Shown piece by piece: positions 45,501-54,193 of a DNA stretch of 64,000 bases. This DNA comes from Patiria miniata (Eukaryota > Echinodermata > Asteroidea > Valvatida > Asterinidae). Made by a program: the position numbers and the translations under genes. The stretch covers positions 2,318,109 through 2,382,108 of the forward strand of contig NW_024037056.1 in the NCBI RefSeq assembly GCF_015706575.1, read 5' to 3'. The notes below the pieces were generated by a model that was not told the origin of the DNA, ran no database searches, and saw only the letters and a program-made list of their open reading frames with translations. Each line of letters begins with the position of its first letter. Position 1 is the stretch's first letter.

Positions 45501-48500
45501 TTTGACAAAACTTGCAAGCTGTGGAGCTCGGACACCGGACAATGCTACCACACCTTCAGAGGCCACACCTCGGAAATTGTAAGCATGAAAAGCAAGTCTT
45601 GCGAGTCCCTAGATTAACCCTAACTCCCTAGCATGATTTACTAGGAACCATACCCATCCTGGCAAATTCCAACACCATATGGGAAACTGCACACATATTT
45701 CTGACGTTGATTCTGGAGGTGTGCCAACCCAATATAAAGAGCAATACAATTCCCCTTTTTAATGAGGCACCGAATGAAAAATGTGCCCACATTCAGGAAA
45801 GGAATAATACATATTACAAAATATTGAATAACGTGGCGTGAAAACAGGAAAGCCATCCTCAAAGCCTTGCGGATGGCAAAATAAGAGAAAAGAAAAGTAC
45901 TTTTGGTCGAAGTAAAACACACGCAGTGAATTTTTTTTTGAGGAGAAAAAAGAATTGAATTTGTTAAATTTGCAGAGGAAGAACAACTTTAAGGTAAAAA
46001 TAGCAAATACCATGTGACCTGCTCTCAGCCAATCAGAACACAGAAGCTGTGAATTTTTTTGAATAAATTATTATATTCAAATTTGAATAACCTTTGTTCC
46101 CGATAGGTATGCCTAGCCTTCAACCCACAGAGCACAATACTAGCTACAGGCAGCATGGATACTACGGCCAAGCTTTGGGACATAGAGTCTGGTGACGAAA
46201 TATCAACATTAGCCGTGAGTATAAATACACAGGCATGCAACTTTTCCTCTGATTCGCTGATTTCCTTGTTTTTTATTTCTCATGAATACCATTACGAATT
46301 GAAAAGCACTGTACAAAGTCTTGCGTGGTTTGGAGTTTCCTCGTTTTTCCTAAATTCCTAGTTGCATGCCTGTACACAGTAACCCTCCTGCTGTGTCGAC
46401 AGTCACTGACAGTGACAAAAAATCAATCCTCCTCCCCTGCCATGCCTGTCATGACTAGTCATCAACAGTCAAATCACATTTCTTGTAGTCACGTGCCTAG
46501 TCAAATTTCATCAACGGATAAAATTAAGTTGCTGTTAGGTACTGCTGGCTTATCAATCACCTACAGTCAATCAAAGCTGTGTCAAACTATGGCCAAGTTA
46601 GCGCAAAGACTATAGTTGACCAATGGTTAACTAACGTTTGCCCGAACTCTGTCTAGTCGACGATGGTTGACTACACTAGTCGACTATTTGGAACCAGCCT
46701 ACTGGGGTTGGTTGCTTCCCTGGTAACCAATAGCCGCGCGCATTCATAACGCTAGCAGAGAGCCAGGATCCAGAAATTTTGCAATGACATTTTGACCAGC
46801 GTTTGACAAGAGACGTTCGCACGTTGCTATCAGTGCACAGGCGTAAGGTACGTCACAAATCAACCACTAGTCGACTAATAGTCCTTGCCCGAACTTGGCC
46901 CTATATTAACATTCACACAGACATGAAACCTTTTCTTGGATCCACTGATTTCCTCGTTTTTTTTCTTCTCATAAATGCCATTGCAAATTGAAAAATACTG
47001 TTTAAAGGCTTGTGTGATTTGGAGTTTCCTCGTTTTTTTCCCTTCTAAATTCCCAGTTGCATGCCTGTTTACAGCCAGTCAATCTGCTTTTTGTAGGCAG
47101 GGAGTGCTCAACTGTTAGCACAGTCACATGATTGATTTTGCCTGCTTGGATGGCTGTAATAGTTAAATTCGAAAGTAAAATTTAATGAAGAATGCTAGGG
47201 ACAGCTGTTTGGAGTCCTAAATGTTATCTCGTATTTTTACATAATGCATTCTTTGGGTTTTTTGGTTTTGTTTTGTGTCCAGGGTCATTCAGCTGAAATC
47301 ATTTCCCTGTCATTCAATACGACTGGGGATAGAATCATTACAGGGTCCTTTGACCACACGGTATCTGTATGGGACGTCCACTCGGGGAGGTCAGTATCTC
47401 TGCTTGATAAGTCTGTAGATTTCACCTCGAAGTTGCATTTTGCTTTGTCTTTTTGGTTTGTGTCGAGACTGGTCTTGGTTTTCCAGGTCTCGACTTGCAA
47501 ACCTTTGTCTTGGTTTGGAGTGTAACTGTGTCGTTCTTGGTCCTGAGATCTTGGTCTTTGTTTTAGATCTTCAGATCTCAGTTTAACACTCTGGGGACCT
47601 TGGGATGTGGGCCTAAGGTCTCAGATTCGCAGGTCTCAGTTTTGTACCTCAGGTCCTGTTCTCAGACCTTATGTCTTAGTTTCAGAGCTCAAGTCTTGGT
47701 CATGGACCTCAGGTCCAGGTCTCGGACCTCCGGTCTTGGTCTCGGATCAAGGCTCTTGACTTTAGGTCTTTAACCACAGGTGCAGGTCTCAGACCTTGGG
47801 TATGGGTCTCGCACCCAGGCTCCTGGGCTTGGACTTCACGTGCTGGTCTCAAACTTTAGGTCACGGACTCATACCTCGAATCCTAGACTCGGACCTTAGG
47901 TCTCAGGTTCATACCTCGGTCTCAGACCTCAGATCCCATCTCAGACCACAGGTCTTTCACATCAAGTCAAGGTCTCTGACCTCAGGGCTTGGTCTGAGGC
48001 CTCAGTTCCTGTCCTTAGATTTTAATTCCCGTTCTCAGACCTTTAGTCTTGCTCTCAGACCTCAGGCCTTGGTCTTAGACCTCAGGACCTGTTCTTGGGC
48101 ATAAGGTCTTGATCTCTGACCCTGGGTCTCAGTCACTTACCTGAGGTCTCACCCCTCGGGTATTGGACCTCAGGTTTTGCTTTCAGACCTAGGAACCTCC
48201 TATCTCAAGTCTCAGTCTCTTAGCTGTAGTCCCCATCACAAACCTCAGATCTCAGGTAACCAGATATTCGATCTTCAATATTCAATCCCAGACGTATCCA
48301 CACGCTGATCGGTCACCGGGGAGAGATCAGCTCGGCCATGTTCAACTACGACTGCTCGCTGATCGTCACCGGCTCCATGGACAAATCCTGCAAGATCTGG
48401 GACGCCAGCAGCGGCAAGTGCGTGGGCACGCTGGGAGGCCACGAGGACGAGATTCTCGACGTCGTCTTTGACTTCACGGGCCAGTACATAGCCTCTGCGT

Positions 48501-51180
48501 CGGCTGACAGTAAGTGTTGTAGCGGCATGTGTTTACCACCAGAAGAGACAAAAAATTATCTTGCCTTGACAGTAAAAAAAAACAAACTTGCTGATCACCA
48601 GTTTGTCTGATGATGTTGTTGTATGAGTTTTCGCACTGGTATGGGTAGCGCAGTGCGTAAAGCGCTTGCCTCTCACAACTATGGCTCGGGCTCAATTCCC
48701 GGCTCGGGTGTATGTGAGTAGAGTTGTCCATTGATTCTCTCCTATGCTCTGTGGGTTTCCCCCGGTTTTGTTCCCTTCGCAAAAAATCAACTCTTTCAAT
48801 CTGGTTGTGCTCCGTGGTCAGACATGGGTTGTATGGCCGCTGCCTAAGGCGCCTTTACATGCCTTCCGCTTTACCACGTTGTAGCTGTGTCCTTCACCAT
48901 CAGCTTCTGCTGCGAGTAAGGACAACTAGCACCCCTTTTTTTTTTTTAAATTTATTCATTTGTGTTTATGTGCAGGTACAGCCAGAGTATACAATGCCGT
49001 CACGCACAAATGTATAGCGAAACTGGAGGGACACGAAGGAGAAATCTCTAAGGTAAATAGAATTTATTTTTATTTTTTAAATTGTTTAAAATTTATTTTG
49101 ATAACATGCAACAGCCCAAGCGCAGGAACGGGATGTATAATACTTGGTAGAAGATGTGGAAGGAAATAACAGTGTTAGTGGTGGGAGGAAAACCCCAGAA
49201 TGTTATTCTAGGGAAAACCCACGGAATCAGGCAGGGACTGAAAACCCAATCCACATATTGGCCCAGGTGGGATTCGAACCTGGGCCACAGCGGTGGAATG
49301 CGAGGAAAGTATCGCTTCGCTGACCTGTTCCCCCTGCAAACTTCAAACAAATTTGTTAAGAGTTCAGACAGGACATCTTCAACCCTAACTTTCCCAAATC
49401 CTCCAAAATCCTCTTTGCAAAATGGAGGATTTTGCAGGATTGAGGCAATATGGCAAAAACGTGTGGCTGATTTTGGAGGATGCACTGTGTGAAGGTCTTG
49501 GACCTTGTGTTGTTTATGCTCAGCTGTGCTTAACTTTAGGCCTAGATTATGTACTTCAAATCCTCCGCACTGCTTCAGGATGTCACTGGCTCTGCCTCAA
49601 CATATGGACAATGATTGCTGGAGGATTTTGCAAGATTGCAGAGGCAGTGGTCACCCCTCCAAGGACCACATTCAGGAAATAACAGAGATTTTGCAGGATT
49701 GGGGCTGTATGCAATTTTTTACCTGGAGGCAGTTGGAGGATTTTGCAGGATTGAGGTTGCATCCTTGCGAAAATGCCCGGGGAGGTAGGGTTAATAAATT
49801 CAACTTTTTTTTTTATCTTCAGATTACGTTCAACCCTCAAGGCAGCAAAATCCTGACAGCGAGCTCGGACAAGACTGCTAGGCTGTGGGACCCGATAACT
49901 GGAAAGTGCCTACAGACCCTTGAAGGCCACACCGACGAGATATTCAGCTGTGCCTTCAACTACGAGGGCAGTATCATCATAACAGGTCAGTTTGGTGCTG
50001 GGGAGGCGGGGCTTAAGTGCTGGAGGGGGGGGGGTCTTGTCTTGTTTCTTTGTGGGACCTAATAACCTGTAAGTGCCTACAGACCCTGGAAGGCCACACC
50101 GACGAGATATTCAGTTGTGCCTTTAACTACGAGGGCAGTATCATCATAACAGGTCAGTTTGGTGCTGGGGAGGTGGGGCTTAAGTGCTGGAATTTGGGGG
50201 GGGGGGTCTTGTTTCATTGTGGGACCTAATGACCCGGATGGGTCTTATGCACGAGTTGGCCATTTTTGTCGAGTTCCCTGAATGTATTTCATAAATTGTT
50301 AATTGTTGAATGGGATGGCGCCAGACTATATGTGACCTGTTCTGTCAAAAGCAGACGCTTCTGGGCAGAGGTTGAAATTAAGATAGGGCCAAAAAATGCG
50401 ATGGGGTGATTTTTTTTTGATTTTCTAATTCTTGCATATTTGTAATCCTGAACATGTCTAAAATATACTATAAAAGTTTGAAACCCTAATTTAAACTCTA
50501 AATATAGTATTTTTGATGATTTGTTGAGGTATATTAGTTAAAGAAATGTCTGTTTTGTGATGTTCGTGGCCATTTTCTACGTCTTCCACTTTTCGACACA
50601 ATGAACTTCAAAATAGCATAACTTTGCCCAGGAATTACAGGTTTCAAAAATTAAACCACCAATTAAAAGGAAAACGTACATATTTTAACAATATCCAAAA
50701 ATCTCATTTTCGACCTTATGCCCAGAAAAGTCTGATTTTGACAGAACAGGTCACATATATATGCAGCCTTATTTTACTGTCATTTTTTTTTAAAAATCTG
50801 GCTTAAAGCATCAGGGACTGCTTAATTACAAATTTTTAATTATTCATTGACGCAGGCTTGAATTCATTAGTAATTTACTCGCTTTCATTTCTCTTCGCAA
50901 GTTCCAATAATGAAGATTTCACCTCACTTTCAATTCAATATGGCTGACTCGTGCATAAGGCCCTTTGATGAGATAAGTTGTGCCGTCAACTATGGGCACA
51001 GTACATGTATCATTATAACAACTCAATGTGATGCTGGTGGAAGACGGAGGCGGGGCTTAAGTGATATGTGGAGGGGGTAGTCCTCTTTACATGTGATCAA
51101 AAATTTTGTTTAAATTAGAACTCTTTCGTCTTTTTTTTTCTACAGGCAGTAAAGACAATAGCTGTCGCATTTGGCGGTGA
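42577..51180 (+). CDS. DAW1: Dynein assembly factor with WD repeats 1 (ODA16/WDR69)
   Basis: Cytoplasmic/ciliary factor needed to load outer dynein arms onto intraflagellar transport for motile cilia. Eleven coding exons: 42577-42616, 43516-43588, 43993-44137, 44601-44782, 45479-45578, 46107-46214, 47283-47389, 48292-48509, 48976-49052, 49823-49985, 51146-51180. GT-AG introns, phases close, exactly 415 aa, the length of human DAW1. The N-terminal [14 protein letters not shown] matches the human start. From residue 87 eight WD repeats follow (GH...WD pattern, for example [10 protein letters not shown]...[80 protein letters not shown]), and the protein ends NSCRIWR, as in human NTCRIWR. The last intron holds partial duplicates of exon 10. 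Head to head with GRTP1. Confidence 0.97.
43063..43330. mobile_element. MITE-like element with GTTGGATT(C)AGCAG modules
   Basis: Ends CCCCTAACCCTGCTGAATCC and AGCAGGGTAGTCCTGAGG...GGTTAGGG form imperfect inverted termini. The interior repeats GTTGGA(T/C)T...AGCAGG several times in both orientations. In DAW1 intron 1; no clean target duplication seen. Confidence 0.55.
43655..43962 (-). mobile_element. hAT-like nonautonomous element (GGGTACCC family), truncated
   Basis: Shares GTAAACTGCAACTTTTG, TCATTGTCTGAGAAG, AAGTTGGTTACAGG and CGGGTACCCGGTTCCGATGC with 2590-2930 and 35002-35630. It ends about 30 bp before DAW1 exon 3. Confidence 0.65.
45614..45740. mobile_element. piggyBac-like MITE, right end missing
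   Basis: TTAA at 45614-45617 then CCCTAACTCCCTAGCATG. The interior matches 39618-39833 (ACTAGGAACCATACCCAT, GGAGGTGTGCCAACCC) but no right terminus was found. In DAW1 intron 5. Confidence 0.6.
46230..46372 (+). mobile_element. MITE, CAGGCATGCAACT family, copy 6
   Basis: A 143-bp element from CAGGCATGCAACTTTTCCT to AGTTGCATGCCTG. Flanks AATACA/TACACA match at only 4/6. It begins 15 bp after DAW1 exon 6, leaving the splice donor intact. Confidence 0.8.
46376..46580 (+). repeat. Dispersed repeat, relative of 15480-15775
   Basis: Contains CAGTCACTGACAGTGAC, CTCCCCTGCCATGCCTG and GCTGGCTTATCAATC, which occur in reverse complement at 15480-15775. It lies between two MITE copies in DAW1 intron 6. 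Confidence 0.6.
46586..46904. mobile_element. TIR element with GGCCAAGTT ends
   Basis: The left end GGCCAAGTTAGCGCAAAGAC continues into a segment of about 45 bp that pairs imperfectly with the right end, ...GTCCTTGCCCGAACTTGGCC. TAGTCGAC/GTCGACTA words recur inside. Boundaries and family are uncertain. Confidence 0.5.
46918..47068 (+). mobile_element. MITE, CAGGCATGCAACT family, copy 7
   Basis: A 151-bp element from CAGACATGAAACCTTTTCTTGG to AGTTGCATGCCTG (left terminus diverged). Flanks TTCACA and TTTACA match at 5/6. In DAW1 intron 6. Confidence 0.75.
47460..48270. repeat. Degenerate tandem repeat of GACCTCAGGTCT(TGG) words
   Basis: About 800 bp of an imperfect unit of roughly 17-24 bp built on CTCAGACCTCAGGTCTTGGT. 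It fills most of DAW1 intron 7 and stops about 20 bp before exon 8. It has a CT/GA-rich strand bias. Confidence 0.85.
48636..48905 (+). repeat. tRNA-derived SINE
   Basis: Second copy of the family at 38027-38300: head GGTAGCGCAGTGCGTAAAGC with a mutated B-box (GGCTCAATTCC), then the same body words (CTGGTTGTGCTCCGTGGTC, CTGCCTAAGGCGCCTTTAC, CCACGTTGTAGCTGTG). In DAW1 intron 8, about 70 bp from exon 9. Confidence 0.85.
49095..49330 (-). repeat. tRNA-derived SINE, minus strand
   Basis: Read on the minus strand it has a perfect B-box GGTTCGAATCC (49266-49279 region) and a downstream GTGGGTTTTCCC...GGTTTTCCTCCC body resembling the other SINEs here. In DAW1 intron 9. Confidence 0.65.
49383..49795 (+). 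repeat. Dispersed repeat with GGAGGATTTTGCAGGATT modules
   Basis: Near full-length match to 23340-23762. Inverted termini AACCCTAACTTTCCC and GGGAGGTAGGGTT. It ends 28 bp before DAW1 exon 10. The GGAGGATTTTGCAGG module occurs about four times. Confidence 0.8.
50056..50153 (+). pseudogene. Partial tandem duplicate of DAW1 exon 10
   Basis: Repeats the 3' half of exon 10 ([24 protein letters not shown] region) together with its donor and following intron sequence (GTCAGTTTGGTGCTGGGGAG), about 170 bp downstream of the original. The copy lacks the 5' part of the exon and has no acceptor: the base context reads ACCTAATAACCTGTAAGTG. It is therefore unlikely to be spliced in. Very few substitutions, so it is recent. 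Confidence 0.85.
50955..51060 (+). pseudogene. Older decayed duplicate of the DAW1 exon 10 segment
   Basis: TTGATGAGATAAGTTGTGCC...CAACTATGGGCACAGTA followed by GATGCTGGTGGAAGACGGAGGCGGGGCTTAAGTG mirrors exon 10 plus the start of intron 10, with many substitutions. It indicates an earlier round of the same duplication. Confidence 0.7.
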
Positions 51181-51849
51181 AGTCAACACAGTGACCTTTT
51201 TGTCTTGTGTGTCTTGGAGAGCTTACCAAAGTTTGCAGGACAGGTCAGCAATGCTCCTCTTGGGCTTGATAGGAGTTATGTGCATTTTCAGTAATGTTGA
51301 TTTTTCCACCAATTTTTTTCCCCAAAGATGGAGGCGATATTCGAAAGGACCATTTTGTTTTTAAAAATTCAAAGTAATACAGTCGTGCTTGCACTGTTTT
51401 GTGTGATTCACATTTCTTTTATGTGGCTTTGTTTGTACTATCAAGAGTATCTAAAAGCAGTATTGTAATATACAAGTAAAACATTTAAAAGCAAAACAAC
51501 TGGTGCTCTTTGTAATTCTAGTATATTCATGCTGCCTTTATCAACCCCACTGAAAACAAAAATTCCGAATGTGGTCAACAATGTTGATGCCTTTACTTGT
51601 CCTATTTTGAATTCACACACAATTTTCTATTACAGCAATAATTAAAGCATTTCTGATAGATTTTCGTTCTAGTTTCTTTCATGAATCTAAAACGCCAAAG
51701 TTTGAGGCATTGTTTCACTTGGTTTCATTTCAGCAATAATATTTTGACAATAATATGAAATTTAACCCAGCACTTTTTGATGCAGGTGAAACAGAGCTAT
51801 ATTCTTGACCTATGACCTACGATGGCCAGAGCAGTGTGGGTCAACACAA

Positions 51850-51864
51850 AGCGCCCTCTGTTGA
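51850..51864 (-). promoter_or_regulatory. CTCF-like motif
   Basis: On the minus strand TCAACAGAGGGCGCT, identical over the 15 bases to the site at 29815-29829, including three shared bases beyond the motif (TTT). Lies 670 bp past the DAW1 stop. Confidence 0.45.
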
Positions 51865-52492
51865 CCATTTTGGAATAGGGTCAGACACGCCTTATTGTCA
51901 CATCATGCTTGTTTCATGAGAAAAATTATCCAATTTTACTAGCTGTAATATTACCTCGGCTTCCCAACTTAGGTTCCAAAATAAGCACCGAAAAAATGTA
52001 AGCTATTGACATAATTTATATTTGTTACATTTACATGTATCTTGTTTATTTAACTATTAGCCTTTACTATCAATGCCTTATATCACTGAAGCAATATTAT
52101 TTTATTTCTGGCTTTTGTATCATAATTGGTTTTTTTTTTGGTATTTTCTTGAGTTCTACTGTACGTAATTTGTGTTGTATAACCGACACACAGATCCTTG
52201 TCATGTAATTGGTGGAACTCACGTCACATGACATTCGTTATTGCTCCCATTCACGCCGGTGCTCAAAAAGTCCCATTTGCCCATGGGGAATGGGAAATAC
52301 TATTGAACAGTTGGGATCAGTCTTGTTCCACGACGCGGTATTTGTGTGCATATGCATGCTGGTGTGCGCGTTCAGCGTTGCGGGTAGCGCAGTATTGTTC
52401 CAAAGAGCCAGCGCTACAGCTTTGGGTTCAAACATTTTCGTGAAGGGGTGGTTTGGAAGAGAGAAATACATTTTCCACCAAATTTGTATTGA

Positions 52493-52498
52493 AATAAA
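52493..52498 (+). terminator. Candidate polyadenylation signal of DAW1
   Basis: AATAAA in GAAATAAAAGTTC, 1.3 kb after the stop codon and about 50 bp before a foldback element. Positional evidence only. Confidence 0.35.
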
Positions 52499-52545
52499 AG
52501 TTCAAATAATCGAATGAAAAGGATCTATATGTCAGTTATATAAAA

Positions 52546-52707
52546 CAAATATTGAGTGGCTTTAAATTGTGAAATGGGAGGAATATTATCGCTCGGTAAA
52601 ATCTGGACTTTTCCAGTTCACTCGGCTTCGCCTCGTGAAATGGAAAAGTCCAGATTTTACCTTGCGATAATATTCATCCCATTCCACGCTGAGCCACTCA
52701 ATATTTG
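52546..52707. mobile_element. Foldback MITE with near-perfect hairpin
   Basis: 162 bp that fold on themselves: CAAATATTGAGTGGC pairs with GCCACTCAATATTTG, and further in GATAAT/ATTATC and TAAAATCTGGACTTTTCCA with its complement. The short loop is CACTCGGCTTCGCCTCGTG, itself self-complementary. TATA flanks suggest a TA-type target. Confidence 0.85.
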
Positions 52708-53097
52708 TATACTGATACTGATTGGAATAGGACAGCCTGAGATGTTTTGCTGCAACCCTGTGTCAAAGAAAAAACACAAACCAACCGCGCCGGCCCCCCA
52801 AGAAAACAAAGTTTTGAAATTCTTTTAAAAGATGCTATTCTCCAGAATTGTTTTCTGCTTTTGGAGGGAACCATCATCCATTATGTCCATAAGCAGTAAG
52901 CATGGAAAAGAACATGCTATCTTTGCAGTAGAATTTATATTCAAAGCAATGTGCAACTGTTTCAAGAATTAGCCATTATTCCATTACATGTCCTCTTGTT
53001 CGACAGTTTCCAGTTTTCTCAAAAAAAAAACAAACTAAGTACCATCAACGCAAGGCTGTTGAAAAATCTGTTGTCTAAATACAGATAAAAGTTTAAC

Positions 53098-53159
53098 AAA
53101 GGGGCTCGAACCTGCGACCTCTGGATTGCCGTTCCGGTGCTCAACTGAGCTATCCAGCC
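53098..53159 (-). repeat. tRNA-like element, diverged copy of 2227-2299
   Basis: On the minus strand GGGCTGGATAGCTCAGTTG, then a GGAACGGCAATCC anticodon-arm relative and GGTCGCAGGTTCGAGCC as T arm. The D arm is shortened and the acceptor stem does not close, so it is not a functional tRNA. Confidence 0.7.
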
Positions 53160-54193
53160 CTATGTTGGTGGTTGCTCATTTTGTCAGTGTCTTTGTTCAA
53201 GGGGCGCTACTCAGAAGCTGTAAACCTGTATATTCCATGTAGCCAGGGATTGCGCCCTAAGTCACGATCCTAGCAACATTAGCAATACTGCAAACACAGG
53301 AAATAGCAAACGGAGATCACTCAATGAGGATCAATTTCCTGTGTGGTTTAGTTGAAAAATACATAGTATAATCACTAAAGATCTAAAGTAAATTCACTAG
53401 CAATATGCATTGAGTTCGGTGGTTGCATTCTGATCCAAATATTGTACAGTTATATACACATATAACACTGATTGGAATGAGTGAGATGCCGTTATGTTTG
53501 TACAGCATTATAATTCATTCACATGACAATTTATGCTTGCTTATGATCCGAAGAGATAAAAACAAAAGGTCAGCTAAATCACATACAGCAGAAGGATGCA
53601 AGCTGCCCACACATGTATAAATGTACTGCATGAGGCCAAAGGTCAAATGTGTTTTAAATAATCTTTAATGAAACACTGCTACTGATAATTTTGGTAAATA
53701 CAGTATAATCTTTATAATCCGTCCATACTTGAGATCTGAGATTGCAAATTTAAGTATTCATCAAATTCCTTTTTCTATTTACAGTAATTATGTGACGTGT
53801 TTGCATAGATGGCTTGCTTTTGTAGATTTTCAATGTGTTATCAATTTTCTTTTCATGATTGTACATGTACTACATGAGCTGTTAATTCATAAAGTTTGTG
53901 ATAACATTTCACGAGCTGGATTTAACCATTAAAAAGTCTATTAAATTGGATTTGATTAACTTAAAGGTTAATATTTTGAAAGTTCCAATATTGTGGAGTC
54001 TAAGTTTCTATTTCTAGGATTCTATCAGCTCTTTCTTTAAGGAATGGAGTATTGTCAGAAATATTAATTGAACATTTGTCAGGATAATTTTATTGTATCT
54101 AATTTAATCAGCTCCGATGAATATATGTCAGCCACAAATTTACATAGTTATATTTTTTATAGTTAACTAAAAACAGTGGGTGGGTGGTCTCGT

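Larger units (their letters stand above)
51181..54193. other. Intergenic region downstream of DAW1
   Basis: Convergent with the mucin gene. Contains probable DAW1 3'UTR, a CTCF-like motif at 51850-51864, a foldback element at 52546-52707 and a tRNA-like repeat at 53098-53159. The stretch 53200-54190 is AT-rich and shows no exon. Confidence 0.6.

Noticed and set aside
50056-50153. An extra or mutually exclusive DAW1 exon
   Set aside because: It has a donor but no acceptor and lacks the first half of exon 10; without it the protein is exactly 415 aa and complete.
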